From: Sphingomonas sp. PP-CE-3A-406
Lineage (GTDB): Bacteria; Pseudomonadota; Alphaproteobacteria; Sphingomonadales; Sphingomonadaceae
Assembly (NCBI RefSeq): GCF_003688625.1
Contig: NZ_RCWY01000002.1
Coordinates: forward strand, 62,001 to 126,000
Direction: 5' to 3'
Length of the DNA stretch: 64,000 nucleotides
Shown: positions 17,216 to 25,466 of the stretch, piece after piece
How positions within the stretch are numbered: the stretch's first letter is position 1
How the letters are laid out: each line of letters starts with the position of its first letter
Translations under genes and position numbers: made by a program
Notes under the pieces: generated by a model
Seen by the model: only the letters and a program-made list of their open reading frames with translations
The model's database searches: none
What the model was told of the DNA's origin: nothing

Positions 17216-18001
17216 TTAGCGCGGCACGCCACCGGTCTGGCCGGCAGTCGTGGTCGTCGTGGCAGGCTTCGTGACCGGCTTAGCAGGACCAGCGATCGCC
17301 GGGCGAACCGCACCGTTCGACGCCAGGAAGCCGAGCACGTCGTTCGAGAAGGCCGACAGGTCCTCTGCGATCGACTTGTTGCGGCGCTGCAGCCAGTTGT
17401 ACGACAGAACGGCAGGAACCGCGACGACCAGACCGAGGGCGGTCATGATCAGTGCTTCACCGACCGGCCCTGCAACCTTGTCGATCGATGCCTGGCCCGA
17501 TGCGCCGATCTTAACCAGTGCGCGGTAGATGCCGATAACCGTACCGAACAGACCGATGAACGGCGAGACCGAACCGACCGTCGCGAGGAAGGCGAGACCG
17601 CCACCCAGCTTCGAGTTGATCGCAGCTTCCGAACGCGCCAGCGAGCCGTGCAGCCAGTCATGTGCCTCGACCGGATCGGTCAGCTTCGAATGCTGCTCCT
17701 GAGCGGCCAGACCGTCGTCGACGATCTGCTTGTAGGCCGAGTTCTTCTCGAGCTTGGCCGAACCCTCGCGGAGGCTGTTCGACGACCAGAAGGCCTGACG
17801 GACGCGCTTGCCCTGGCCGATGATCTTCTGCTGCTCGAACAGCTTCGAGAACAGGATGTAGAACGACACGACCGACATCAGCACGAGGATGCCGAACACG
17901 GTCTGCGAAATCAGGCCGCCCTCGCGGAGTGCGGCTTGCAGGCCGTACGGGTTGGCGTCGGCTGCGGCGGGCGCTGCCGCTGCAAGAATGGTGGTGATCA
18001 T
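17216..18001 (-). CDS. exbB: MotA/TolQ/ExbB proton channel protein
   Basis: 261 aa. Three hydrophobic segments: residues about 28-52 (ISQTVFGILVLMSVVSFYILF), and two near residues 140-200 with the family strings FLATVGSVSPFIGLFGTVIGI and EALIMTALGLVVAVPAVLSYNW. ExbB forms the pentameric proton channel around an ExbD dimer. The C terminus is a low-complexity Thr/Pro/Ala tail. Second gene of the tonB operon, 107 bases after tonB. Confidence 0.93.
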   Translation of the reverse strand: MITTILAAAAPAAADANPYGLQAALREGGLISQTVFGILVLMSVVSFYILFSKLFEQQKIIGQGKRVRQAFWSSNSLREGSAKLEKNSAYKQIVDDGLAAQEQHSKLTDPVEAHDWLHGSLARSEAAINSKLGGGLAFLATVGSVSPFIGLFGTVIGIYRALVKIGASGQASIDKVAGPVGEALIMTALGLVVAVPAVLSYNWLQRRNKSIAEDLSAFSNDVLGFLASNGAVRPAIAGPAKPVTKPATTTTTAGQTGGVPR

Positions 18002-18108
18002 GTTCGGTTAGTCCTCTGACTATAGTCTATGTCTGAAACGAAAGGTGCAGCGTAAACTGACCAGAGTATCGGGCCCAAATCATCAGGCCCGATAATCCCT
18101 GGCCCAAA

Positions 18109-18786
18109 TCACTGAGGCGGGATCTTCCACGTCACGCGACGCGAAGAACTCGACCGGATCGGATTGCCCGCCGTGTCCACTGCCGGCGAATACCGACCAC
18201 GCCGTGTGATCGCGGCGCAAGCGGCCCGATCCAGCGCGGACGATCCGCTCGACGATGTGACGCGGCAGTTCTCGACGCGACCCTGGGTGTTGATGTCCCA
18301 GGCGATCCCGACGGTCCCTTCTTCCTCGGCACGCAGCGAGCTCGGCGGATAATCGTCCGTCGAAACCCACTGCGCAGGATCACCCTTCGCACCGGCTGCC
18401 TTGCTGACCACCGGAGCGGGCGGCGCTGGCGCCACCGCCGGCGACGGCGGTGCCGGCGGTGCCGTCGGCTGGAACTTCGGGATGATGCTCGACGTCGTCA
18501 GCGCGGGCGCTGGCTGCGGCGTTACAACGACCGGCGGCGGCGTCACGACCGTGGTCGGTGGCGGCGGCAGGTTGGGCTGGTCAGGCGGCGGCGGCGGGGG
18601 CTCGTCGGGCGGAGGCGGCGGCGGCGGCGGCTCCACGTCGAACGTCGTCATCTTTTCTTGGGCCTTTTTCACGTACTGATACGCGAGGCCCGTGACGAAA
18701 GCGTAGCCCAAGGCCGCATGAATCAGCGCGACGATCACGATCGCGACGATTTTGCCTCCGGACATCTTCTGGTCAGTATAGGCCAT
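18109..18786 (-). CDS. tonB: Energy transducer TonB
   Basis: 225 aa. An N-terminal membrane anchor (residues about 13-36, IVAIVIVALIHAALGYAFVTG, including the His of the anchor) is followed by a long Pro-rich spacer (residues about 52-140: EPPPPPPPPDEPPPPPP, then PAPAPP-type repeats) that spans the periplasm. The C-terminal domain begins near GTVGIAWDINTQGRVENC and ends SSRRVTWKIPPQ, as in TonB domains that bind the receptor's TonB box. First gene of the operon; AAGGGAG lies upstream of ATG 18786. It diverges from the secreted-protein gene at 19011. Confidence 0.93.
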   Translation of the reverse strand: MAYTDQKMSGGKIVAIVIVALIHAALGYAFVTGLAYQYVKKAQEKMTTFDVEPPPPPPPPDEPPPPPPDQPNLPPPPTTVVTPPPVVVTPQPAPALTTSSIIPKFQPTAPPAPPSPAVAPAPPAPVVSKAAGAKGDPAQWVSTDDYPPSSLRAEEEGTVGIAWDINTQGRVENCRVTSSSGSSALDRAACAAITRRGRYSPAVDTAGNPIRSSSSRRVTWKIPPQ

Positions 18787-19010
18787 TCAGAAACGACACT
18801 CCCTTAATCTGCCTGCTCCGTACGCACGTGTTCGCACCAAGTGCGCGACGCATACGTCTGCCGTTGGCCGGAATAACCACGGGGCAGTACCCGAGTCCTA
18901 TCGCCACGTTCCGCGACACGCAAACGCTTTGTCGGACGCAACAAACGTACAACCTCGGGATGGCAGAATTATTTCTGTATCGTTCAGCTCCGATGGCGTA
19001 GCGCAAAGCG

Positions 19011-19895
19011 ATGAAAATCTCCTTTCACGTTACGGCTTGCGTCAGCATCATCGCTTTGGCGGCGGGACCGATTTCTGCGTCCCAAACCGCCGTTTCCCCC
19101 CGTTATCCGACAAATGCGCCTTCATCCGTGCCGTCGTCGGCGGCATCGTCCTTCCAATATTCGGACCTAGCCGATCTCGTCCTGTCCGCGCCCGTGATCG
19201 CCGATGCGACCGTCCGATCGACCGTCCGGATCAAGCCGTCGGAGGCACCTGGTCTCACTTCGGGACAGGTTAGACTTTATGTCGAGGTCGATGTCGGGAC
19301 GCTGATCCGGGGCGCAAACGGCCTGCCGCCCCGAATCGGCTACCTGCTCGACGTCGCGCCCGATGCGCGCGGCCGCATCCCCAAATTCAAGAAGGCGCGG
19401 GTGTTGCTGTTCGCGCGGCCGGTCGCCGGCTCGGTCAACCAGGTGCAGCTCGTCGCGCCGGATGCGCAGATCGACTGGACGCCCGCCGCGCAGGCCACCG
19501 TCCGCCAGATCGCGGAAGCGGCCCTGGCCGCCGATGCGCCGACGGTCATCACCGGTGTCGGCAATGCCTTCCATGTGGCCGGCGCGCTGCCCGGCGAGGG
19601 CGAAACGCAGATCTTCCTGACGACCGCCGATCAGCGCCCCGTATCGCTGTCGATCCTGCGTCGCCCCGGCGAGCAACCGCGCTGGGCGGTGGCGCTGAGC
19701 GAGATCGTCGACGAATCGGCCGCCCCGCCCAAGCCCGAGACATTGCTGTGGTATCGTCTGACGTGCGCGCTGCCGTCGACGCTGCCGGATCACAGCACCA
19801 CGTCGCTCGAAGCCGCCGACGCGGTCGTCGCGCGCGAGGACTATGCCTTCGTGCTGAAGGCGCTCGGCCCCTGCGGTCGAACGCGCAAACTCTAG
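19011..19895 (+). CDS. Exported protein of unknown function
   Basis: 294 aa. Residues 1-23 are a signal peptide (FHVTACVSIIALAAGPISA). The mature protein has a Ser/Ala-rich stretch, then YSDLADLVLSAPVIADATVRS and a beta-rich middle (GQVRLYVEVDVGTLIRG, GYLLDVAPDARGR, KARVLLFARPV). I recognise it only as a conserved-looking sphingomonad hypothetical. Probably periplasmic or surface-exposed. It diverges from tonB across 224 bases and its stop overlaps that of the next, convergent, small gene by a few bases. Confidence 0.75.
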   Translation: MKISFHVTACVSIIALAAGPISASQTAVSPRYPTNAPSSVPSSAASSFQYSDLADLVLSAPVIADATVRSTVRIKPSEAPGLTSGQVRLYVEVDVGTLIRGANGLPPRIGYLLDVAPDARGRIPKFKKARVLLFARPVAGSVNQVQLVAPDAQIDWTPAAQATVRQIAEAALAADAPTVITGVGNAFHVAGALPGEGETQIFLTTADQRPVSLSILRRPGEQPRWAVALSEIVDESAAPPKPETLLWYRLTCALPSTLPDHSTTSLEAADAVVAREDYAFVLKALGPCGRTRKL

Positions 19896-20188
19896 CCGAG
19901 CGCAGGCGGGCGGACGTCGATGATCTGGCCGGTGGTCGATCGGGCGCAGTCGAGGAACTCCGCGGCGGCATCGACATCGGCGTCGCACGCGCCCTCCTCG
20001 GCGAATACCGCGTTGACCCGGCAGCCCGGCGCGCGCTCGATCGCCAGCGGTGGAATCGCAGCGCGCGCCAACGCGGTCCAGAGCGCGTTCGCGGATGGCT
20101 GTACGACGACGACGACGATCGACTCGGCCTCGGCACTCCGGATCAACGAGACGATGTCGCCGTCCGACTCGAGAGTCAGCCGCACCAT
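19892..20188 (-). CDS. Small Rossmann/SDR-tail-like protein beside folB
   Basis: 98 aa. It has ESIVVVVVQPSANALWTALA and PGCRVNAVFAEE, then a DAAAEFLDCARSTTGQIIDVRPP ending that imitates the last strand and helix of SDR enzymes (the A-x-F-L...TGQ-x-I-x-V pattern). The SDR cofactor motif and the Ser-Tyr-Lys catalytic residues are absent. It may be a shrunken SDR-derived protein or fragment. Gap to folB upstream is 13 bases, so it is likely translated from the folB message. Many folB loci carry a full pterin-type SDR, which makes this resemblance notable. Function unknown. Confidence 0.65.
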   Translation of the reverse strand: MVRLTLESDGDIVSLIRSAEAESIVVVVVQPSANALWTALARAAIPPLAIERAPGCRVNAVFAEEGACDADVDAAAEFLDCARSTTGQIIDVRPPALG

Positions 20189-20201
20189 TCGGCTCCGCTG
20201 A

Positions 20202-20573
20202 TCAGCGGCGATGGCGGACGAGAGTCACGCCGATCGCTTCGTCCGCCTCGGCGATCGCCAGTTTGACGATCTTCACCTGCACGCGCAGCACGCGCGCATC
20301 CTGCAGGAACAGCGTCTCGCAGATATGATCCGCGACGCCTTCGATCAGCGTGAAATGCACGCCGGATGGCAGCGCGGTGGTCGCCGCGTTCTTCAGGTCG
20401 AGGTAGTTCTTCGACGCCGACAGCGGCGTATCCGGCGCGAAGCGCTTCGGGCAGACCATGTCGACGGTCAGCGAGATCCGCAGCGGCTGCGGCAGGTGCG
20501 TCTCCTCCGAATAGATGCCGGTCAGGACCTGCACTTCGAGATCGTGGACTTCGAGTTGAAGACTGTCTTCCAT
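20202..20573 (-). CDS. folB: Dihydroneopterin aldolase
   Basis: 123 aa, typical size. Family strings: LEVHDLEVQVLTGIYSEE at the N terminus (with the tunnel-fold start), NYLDLKNAATTAL, TLIEGVADHICETLF with the active-site Glu, and a C-terminal LAIAEADEAIGVTLVR carrying the conserved Lys just before it. It cleaves 7,8-dihydroneopterin to 6-hydroxymethyl-dihydropterin in folate synthesis. ATG 20573 fits the family start; a longer reading upstream is low-complexity. It heads a two-gene minus-strand unit with the SDR-tail-like gene. Confidence 0.92.
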   Translation of the reverse strand: MEDSLQLEVHDLEVQVLTGIYSEETHLPQPLRISLTVDMVCPKRFAPDTPLSASKNYLDLKNAATTALPSGVHFTLIEGVADHICETLFLQDARVLRVQVKIVKLAIAEADEAIGVTLVRHRR

Positions 20574-20743
20574 CGCCGCGCCTCTAGCAGACGCACGCCG
20601 AGATGAAAGTCGGCTCTTCGACGGGGCGATGCGATGCCGATGGCTTACGCGAGTCTCACCCCCGGTTATTCTTGCGTTCAGCCTCGCCAAGGCTAAAGCG
20701 CGCTGCCCTCGCCGTTCATGCTCGGACGCCTTCGGGGCAGGAG

Positions 20744-21265
20744 ATGCCGGTGATTACGCTCGTCCCCCTCGACACGATCAATCCGACCGCGGTCGAGATG
20801 CTGCTCGATGCCGCCTTCGGTCCCGATCGGTTCACGCGCACCGCCTACAAGATCCGGGGCCCCGGCAGGCCGATCGCCGCGCTCAGCTTCGCGGCGGTCG
20901 AGGACGGCGCGCTGGTGGGCTCGATACAGTGCTGGCCGATCGCGCTGATCGACGACCACCGCGAGAGCCCGCTGGTGATGGTCGGTCCGGTCGCCGTCGC
21001 CCCCACCCGGCAAGGCGACGGAATCGGCCGCAGCCTCGTCGCGCAGGTACTCGATGCCGCCACCGCGAACGGCCTCGGCGACGCGCTCATGCTGATCGGC
21101 GATCCCGACTATTATGGCCGGTTCTTCGGGTTCACAGCAGACCGCACCGCCCGCTGGAACGCGCCCGGCCCGGTCGAGCGCCACCGCCTGCTCGCCCGCG
21201 GCGAAGCGGTCCCGGATGGCACCGGAATGCTGGGTCCGCGCCTGCCAGTCACCGCATCCGCATAA
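20744..21265 (+). CDS. GNAT family N-acetyltransferase (YhbS-like)
   Basis: 173 aa. The acetyl-CoA loop is in VGPVAVAPTRQGDGIGRSLV (motif A Q/R-x-x-G-x-G/A), followed by ALMLIGDPDYYGRFFGF, a typical signature of the YhbS branch. The enzyme acetylates an unknown amine or alcohol. GGCAGGAG lies just before ATG 20744. It precedes the DUF1285 gene by 43 bases and may share its transcript. Confidence 0.88.
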   Translation: MPVITLVPLDTINPTAVEMLLDAAFGPDRFTRTAYKIRGPGRPIAALSFAAVEDGALVGSIQCWPIALIDDHRESPLVMVGPVAVAPTRQGDGIGRSLVAQVLDAATANGLGDALMLIGDPDYYGRFFGFTADRTARWNAPGPVERHRLLARGEAVPDGTGMLGPRLPVTASA

Positions 21266-21308
21266 GCCGCCGCTTTACCTAGCCCCCCTGCCCGCCTAGT
21301 CCGCCGCC

Positions 21309-21875
21309 ATGCCCATGGACCCCATCCCCGATATCGCCTCGCTCAGCCTCGCGGAAATCGCGCGGCTGGTCGAGGAAGCCAAGCTCCCGCCCGTCGAGAA
21401 ATGGAATCCGACGCATTGCGGCGACAGCGAGATGCGGATCGCGCGCGACGGGACCTGGTATCATCAGGGCTCGCCGATCGGCCGGCCGGCGATGGTACGG
21501 CTGTTCTCGACGATCCTGCGCCGCGAACCCGATGGCAGCCACGTGCTCGTCACGCCGGTCGAAAAGCTCGATATCGAGGTCGAGGACGCCGCCTTCATCG
21601 CGGTCGAGATGAAGGCGGAGGGCAGCGGTCGCGACTCGAAGCTCGCCTTCCGGCTCAACACCGGCGACCTCGTCACCGCAGGCCCCGAGCATCCGCTGCG
21701 CTTCGTCGAGGATACGGATGGCCCGCGCCCCTACCTCGCGGTGCGCGGCGGGATGGAGGCGCTGGTCGTGCGCTCGGTCTATTACGAACTCGCCGAGCGC
21801 GCGATCGCCGACGACGCGACTCCCGCCGGGTTGTGGAGCGATGGCGCGTTTTTCCCGCTGGAGCCCGCTGCATGA
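21309..21875 (+). CDS. DUF1285 family protein
   Basis: 188 aa, matches DUF1285: PPVEKWNPTHCGDSEMRIARDGTWYH at residues about 28-53, GSPIGRPAMVRLFSTILR, and LVTPVEKLDIEVEDAAFIAVEM. The fold is beta-rich and cytoplasmic. Function unknown. Its stop overlaps the Nudix start (ATGA), and the three genes DUF1285-Nudix-cca run together as in many alphaproteobacteria. ATG at 21309 or 21315 (M-P-M) are both possible. Confidence 0.9.
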   Translation: MPMDPIPDIASLSLAEIARLVEEAKLPPVEKWNPTHCGDSEMRIARDGTWYHQGSPIGRPAMVRLFSTILRREPDGSHVLVTPVEKLDIEVEDAAFIAVEMKAEGSGRDSKLAFRLNTGDLVTAGPEHPLRFVEDTDGPRPYLAVRGGMEALVVRSVYYELAERAIADDATPAGLWSDGAFFPLEPAA

Positions 21876-22468
21876 ACCTGACGGAACGGCTGACCGCGGC
21901 GCTGGCGAAGGGCGCCGGGTCGCACATGATCCTGCTCACCGGCGACCAGCATGACGGCGATCTCACCGCCGCCGACACGTTGCTTCCCGCCGCGGTGCTG
22001 ATCGCGGTGACCGACCGCGCCGATCCGGGCGTGATCCTGACGCAGCGCACCGACACGATGAGCCGCCACCCCGGCCAGATCGCGTTCCCCGGCGGTCGGA
22101 TCGATCCCGGCGAGGACGTCGTCACCGCTGCGCTGCGTGAGGCCGACGAGGAGATCGCCCTCCCCCGCGACGAGGTCCGCGTGATCGGCGAGGCCGACAG
22201 CTACCGCACCGTCACCGGGTTCCAGGTGACGCCGGTGATCGGGATCATCCCGCCCGACCTGGTCTTCACACCGAGCGAAGCGGAAGTCGCCAGCGTCTTC
22301 GAAGTCCCGCTCGCATTCCTGCTGGACGAGGCGAACCATGTCGAGGCGACGCTCGAATGGCAGGGCCACGACCGGCATTATTACGAGATCATGTGGAACG
22401 AGCGCCGTATCTGGGGTGCGACCGCAGCGATGATCGTCAACCTCGCGCGCCGCCTGAGGTGGTCTTGA
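21872..22468 (+). CDS. Nudix hydrolase, CoA pyrophosphatase type (NudL-like)
   Basis: 198 aa. Nudix box GGRIDPGEDVVTAALREADEEIAL (G-x5-E-x7-R-E-x2-E-E) is complete at residues about 75-98. Just before it, LTQRTDTMSRHPGQIAFPGG is the UPF0035 signature that goes with hydrolysis of coenzyme A. The product likely cleaves CoA or its derivatives to 4'-phosphopantetheine and 3',5'-ADP. It overlaps DUF1285 at its start and cca at its end, so translation is coupled. Substrate is inferred from the signature. Confidence 0.88.
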   Translation: MNLTERLTAALAKGAGSHMILLTGDQHDGDLTAADTLLPAAVLIAVTDRADPGVILTQRTDTMSRHPGQIAFPGGRIDPGEDVVTAALREADEEIALPRDEVRVIGEADSYRTVTGFQVTPVIGIIPPDLVFTPSEAEVASVFEVPLAFLLDEANHVEATLEWQGHDRHYYEIMWNERRIWGATAAMIVNLARRLRWS

Positions 22469-23637
22469 TACTCCCGGCTGCGCCGTGGCGCGACCGTGAC
22501 GGCCTGGAAGCACTGACCAAGGTTCTCGGCGCGGTGGAGGGCGAGTCGCGCTTCGTCGGTGGCGCGGTGCGCGATACTCTGCTCGGGATCGACGTCGCCG
22601 ATGTTGATATCGCCACCCGCCTGCCCCCGCAGGAGGTGATCGAGCGGCTGCAGGATGCGCGGATCAAGGCGGTCCCGACCGGGCTCGCACACGGCACGAT
22701 CACCGCGGTCACCGCCGCAGGACCGGTGGAGGTGACGACGCTGCGCCGCGACGTCTCGACCGACGGTCGCCATGCGATCATCGCCTATACCGACGACTGG
22801 CGCGAGGATGCGGCGCGCCGCGACTTCACGATGAACGCGCTCTACGCCGACCCGGCGACGGGCGAGATCTTCGATTATTTCGGCGGCCTGGACGATCTCG
22901 CGGCCCGGCGCGTCCGCTTCATTGGCGACCCGTTGCAACGGATTGCCGAGGATCACCTTCGCATCCTCCGCTTCTTCCGCTTCCACGCGCGGTTCGGCAC
23001 CGCGATCGACGAAGCCGGGCTCGACGCCTGCACCGCACGCGCCAACGACCTGATGGCGCTCTCGCGCGAACGCGTCGCGAGCGAAGTGCTAAAGCTGCTG
23101 GTCGCGGCCAACGCCGTGCCTGTGGTCGCCCTGATGGTCGAGCGCGGCATTTTCCGTGCGGTTTTGCCGGAGATCGATGCGGCCGGTGCCGAGCGCCTCG
23201 CTCTTCTCGCCGACCGCGAAGCCGCGGCCGGCATCGCGCCGGACCCGATCCGTCGGCTCGCGATGACGATCGCTCCCGCAGCGGCCGAAGCCGTCGGCGC
23301 GCGTCTGAAGCTGTCCAACACCGACCGCAAGCGCCTGATCGCCGCCACCGCCGGGCCGGGCACCGAAGGCCCGCAGGCACTCGCCTACCGCACCGGCATG
23401 ACCGTCGCGATCGACCGCCTCTTGATCGCCGGCGAAGACGTCACGCCGATCAAGGACTGGACGCCGCCCGCCTTCCCGTTCTCCGGCGGGGCGCTCGTGG
23501 AACGCGGTCTGCGCAGGGGGCCGGAGGTCGCCGCGATGCTTCGCCAGGTCGAGACGCGATGGATCGCAGAGGGCTTTCCGGATGCAGCGAGGGTCACGGT
23601 CATCGCGGATGAAATGGTCGCAGCGGCGGTACTTTAG
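22465..23637 (+). CDS. cca: CCA tRNA nucleotidyltransferase / poly(A)-polymerase family
   Basis: 390 aa class II nucleotidyltransferase. FVGGAVRDTLLG with the DVDIAT Asp pair forms the catalytic site at residues about 27-50; TTLRRDVSTDGRHA, DWREDAARRDFTMNALYAD and IGDPLQRIAEDHLRILRFFRF are the nucleotide-selection and body motifs. It adds or repairs the 3' CCA end of tRNAs. The start is read as TTG 22465 overlapping the Nudix stop (TTGA), behind a TGAGGTGG ribosome site; this gives the expected MILPAAPW opening. A GTG at 22459 is the alternative. The encoded tRNA-Arg at 33398 already has CCA in its gene, so a repair role is likely there. Confidence 0.9.
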   Translation: MILPAAPWRDRDGLEALTKVLGAVEGESRFVGGAVRDTLLGIDVADVDIATRLPPQEVIERLQDARIKAVPTGLAHGTITAVTAAGPVEVTTLRRDVSTDGRHAIIAYTDDWREDAARRDFTMNALYADPATGEIFDYFGGLDDLAARRVRFIGDPLQRIAEDHLRILRFFRFHARFGTAIDEAGLDACTARANDLMALSRERVASEVLKLLVAANAVPVVALMVERGIFRAVLPEIDAAGAERLALLADREAAAGIAPDPIRRLAMTIAPAAAEAVGARLKLSNTDRKRLIAATAGPGTEGPQALAYRTGMTVAIDRLLIAGEDVTPIKDWTPPAFPFSGGALVERGLRRGPEVAAMLRQVETRWIAEGFPDAARVTVIADEMVAAAVL

Positions 23638-23702
23638 GCTCCGCTTCCCAGCCCCGGCTCCAACCTGGCGAGGCTGAGGCGACGACGATGCATTCGCCGG
23701 GT

Positions 23703-25421
23703 CTAGCCGGCCTCGGCGGGAACGATCATCGCATACGCCGCATCCGCTTCGAGCGGTCGCGCGTAGAAATATCCCTGCCCATAGGTGCACCCGAGCGCGG
23801 TCAGCGTCTGCGCCAGGTCGAACGTCTCGACGCCCTCCGCGGTCGTCTTCATGCCCAGCGCCTGCGCCAGGCTCAGGATCGCGCGGACGATCGAGACCTT
23901 GTCGCGGTCCGCGAGCATGCCGGTGACGAAGCTGCGGTCGATCTTGAGCACGTCGATCGGCAGCTTCTGGAGGTAGGCGAGGTTCGAATAGCCGGTTCCG
24001 AAATCGTCCATCGCGAGCGTCGTGCCGAGCGCCTTCAGCGCGTGCATCGTCTTGGCGATACGATCCGGATCGGTGACGATCGCGCTCTCGGTCAATTCGA
24101 GCGTGAACCGGTCGCCCGCGAGCCCGGTCGATGCGAGCGCGGCCTCCACCACGGGTGCGATCGCGTCGCGCTGGAGCTGGATCGCCGACAGGTTCACCGC
24201 CAGCCGGACGCCGCAATCGCCGCCAAACCGCGCATCCCAGGCCGCGAGCGTTCGGGCCGCCTCGTCGATCGCCCAGCGTCCCAGCGGCACGATCAGCCCG
24301 GATTCCTCGGCCACCGGGATGAAGGTGGTCGGGCAATGGCGCTGACCGCTCGCATCGGTCCACCGCGCCAACGCTTCGAACGAGACGATCCGGCCGCTGG
24401 AAAGATCGCAGATCGGCTGATACGCAAGCCGCAGCTCGCGGTTCTCGATCGCCCGGCGCAGCGCGGTTTCCATGCTGAACTGCGCGCGCGCGATCGCGAA
24501 ATCCTGTGGCAGATAACTCTCGGCAAGGCCGCTCGCCTTGGCGCGCTTCACCGCGAACTGGGCGTGGCGGATCAGTTCGGCGACATCGCTCGCGTCGTCC
24601 CCACCATAGGCGATACCCACCGAACACTCGACACTGATCTCGTAGTCGGTCAGCCGGAACGGCGTGGTCAGCGTCCGCTGGATCCGTTCGGCGAGCGCGT
24701 GGGCCTCCTCCCGATCGTCGTCGATGGTCATCAGGATCCCGAACTGATCGCCACCGATCCGCGCGAGCATGTCCCGTCCGCGCAACGCACCCTTGATCCG
24801 CCGCGCCACGGTGATCAGCAGCTCGTCGCCCGCGAGCGATCCCAGGCACGAGTTCAGCCGACCGAACCGATCGATATCGACCGCGAGCACCGCGCTGATG
24901 CTACGGTCGGGCACGGTCTCGATCAGTTCCTCGAATCCCTCCCGATTCGGCAGCCCGGTCAGGCTGTCGGTCGTCATTTCGCGTCGGAGGCTACGCTCGG
25001 TCTGGATCTGCGACGTCTGGTCGATGAAGCTCACCGTGCACCGGTCGTGCATCCAGGCGAACGTCCGCGCCATCGTCACGCGGTAATAGCGGCAGTCGAC
25101 CGCATCCCCCAGCGTCCAGTCGGTATCGATCCGCAGCTGCTGGCTCTCGAGAAACGCCCGAATTCGCGGCCCGAGGTCGACGATCATCGGCGATCGCTCG
25201 GCAACCACGCCCAGTCCCGCGAGACGGTAGGCCCGGTTCATCGCAAAGAGCTCGAAAGCCCCATCATTGAGATGGATATGCACGGCCGGAATGGGAATGA
25301 GTTCCAGCGCGCGCGAAACCAGATCGGTCGCGGTCGTCAGGTGCGTCGTCGCATCCGGGGCTGTCGATGCCATACCGATTGCATACACGTCCTTCGTTAA
25401 GACGAACTGAAGGAACCGCAT
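23703..25421 (-). CDS. GGDEF-EAL cyclic-di-GMP protein with degenerate GGDEF
   Basis: 572 aa from the first ATG (556 aa from a second ATG at 25373). A PAS-like sensor occupies residues about 30-145. The GGDEF domain (about 150-305) reads RIGGDQF, with Gln for the catalytic acid, and N-S/G-S for the usual N-D/G-H, so cyclase activity is unlikely. The EAL domain (about 320-570) keeps FEALARW, LAVNLSAIQL, LELTESAI, DDFGTGYSN, LKIDRSFV and EGVET, hence phosphodiesterase activity on c-di-GMP is likely. No membrane span. Ribosome site is weak for either start. It follows parC by 45 bases. Confidence 0.88.
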   Translation of the reverse strand: MRFLQFVLTKDVYAIGMASTAPDATTHLTTATDLVSRALELIPIPAVHIHLNDGAFELFAMNRAYRLAGLGVVAERSPMIVDLGPRIRAFLESQQLRIDTDWTLGDAVDCRYYRVTMARTFAWMHDRCTVSFIDQTSQIQTERSLRREMTTDSLTGLPNREGFEELIETVPDRSISAVLAVDIDRFGRLNSCLGSLAGDELLITVARRIKGALRGRDMLARIGGDQFGILMTIDDDREEAHALAERIQRTLTTPFRLTDYEISVECSVGIAYGGDDASDVAELIRHAQFAVKRAKASGLAESYLPQDFAIARAQFSMETALRRAIENRELRLAYQPICDLSSGRIVSFEALARWTDASGQRHCPTTFIPVAEESGLIVPLGRWAIDEAARTLAAWDARFGGDCGVRLAVNLSAIQLQRDAIAPVVEAALASTGLAGDRFTLELTESAIVTDPDRIAKTMHALKALGTTLAMDDFGTGYSNLAYLQKLPIDVLKIDRSFVTGMLADRDKVSIVRAILSLAQALGMKTTAEGVETFDLAQTLTALGCTYGQGYFYARPLEADAAYAMIVPAEAG

Positions 25422-25466
25422 CGGTTCATTTCGTCATATCGCGTTAAGTCGTTGGTTTACGGTACG

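Noticed and set aside
23089..24849. 586-residue minus-strand reading over cca and the GGDEF-EAL gene
   Set aside because: Arg/Gly-rich shadow of two well supported genes in other frames; no family motif.
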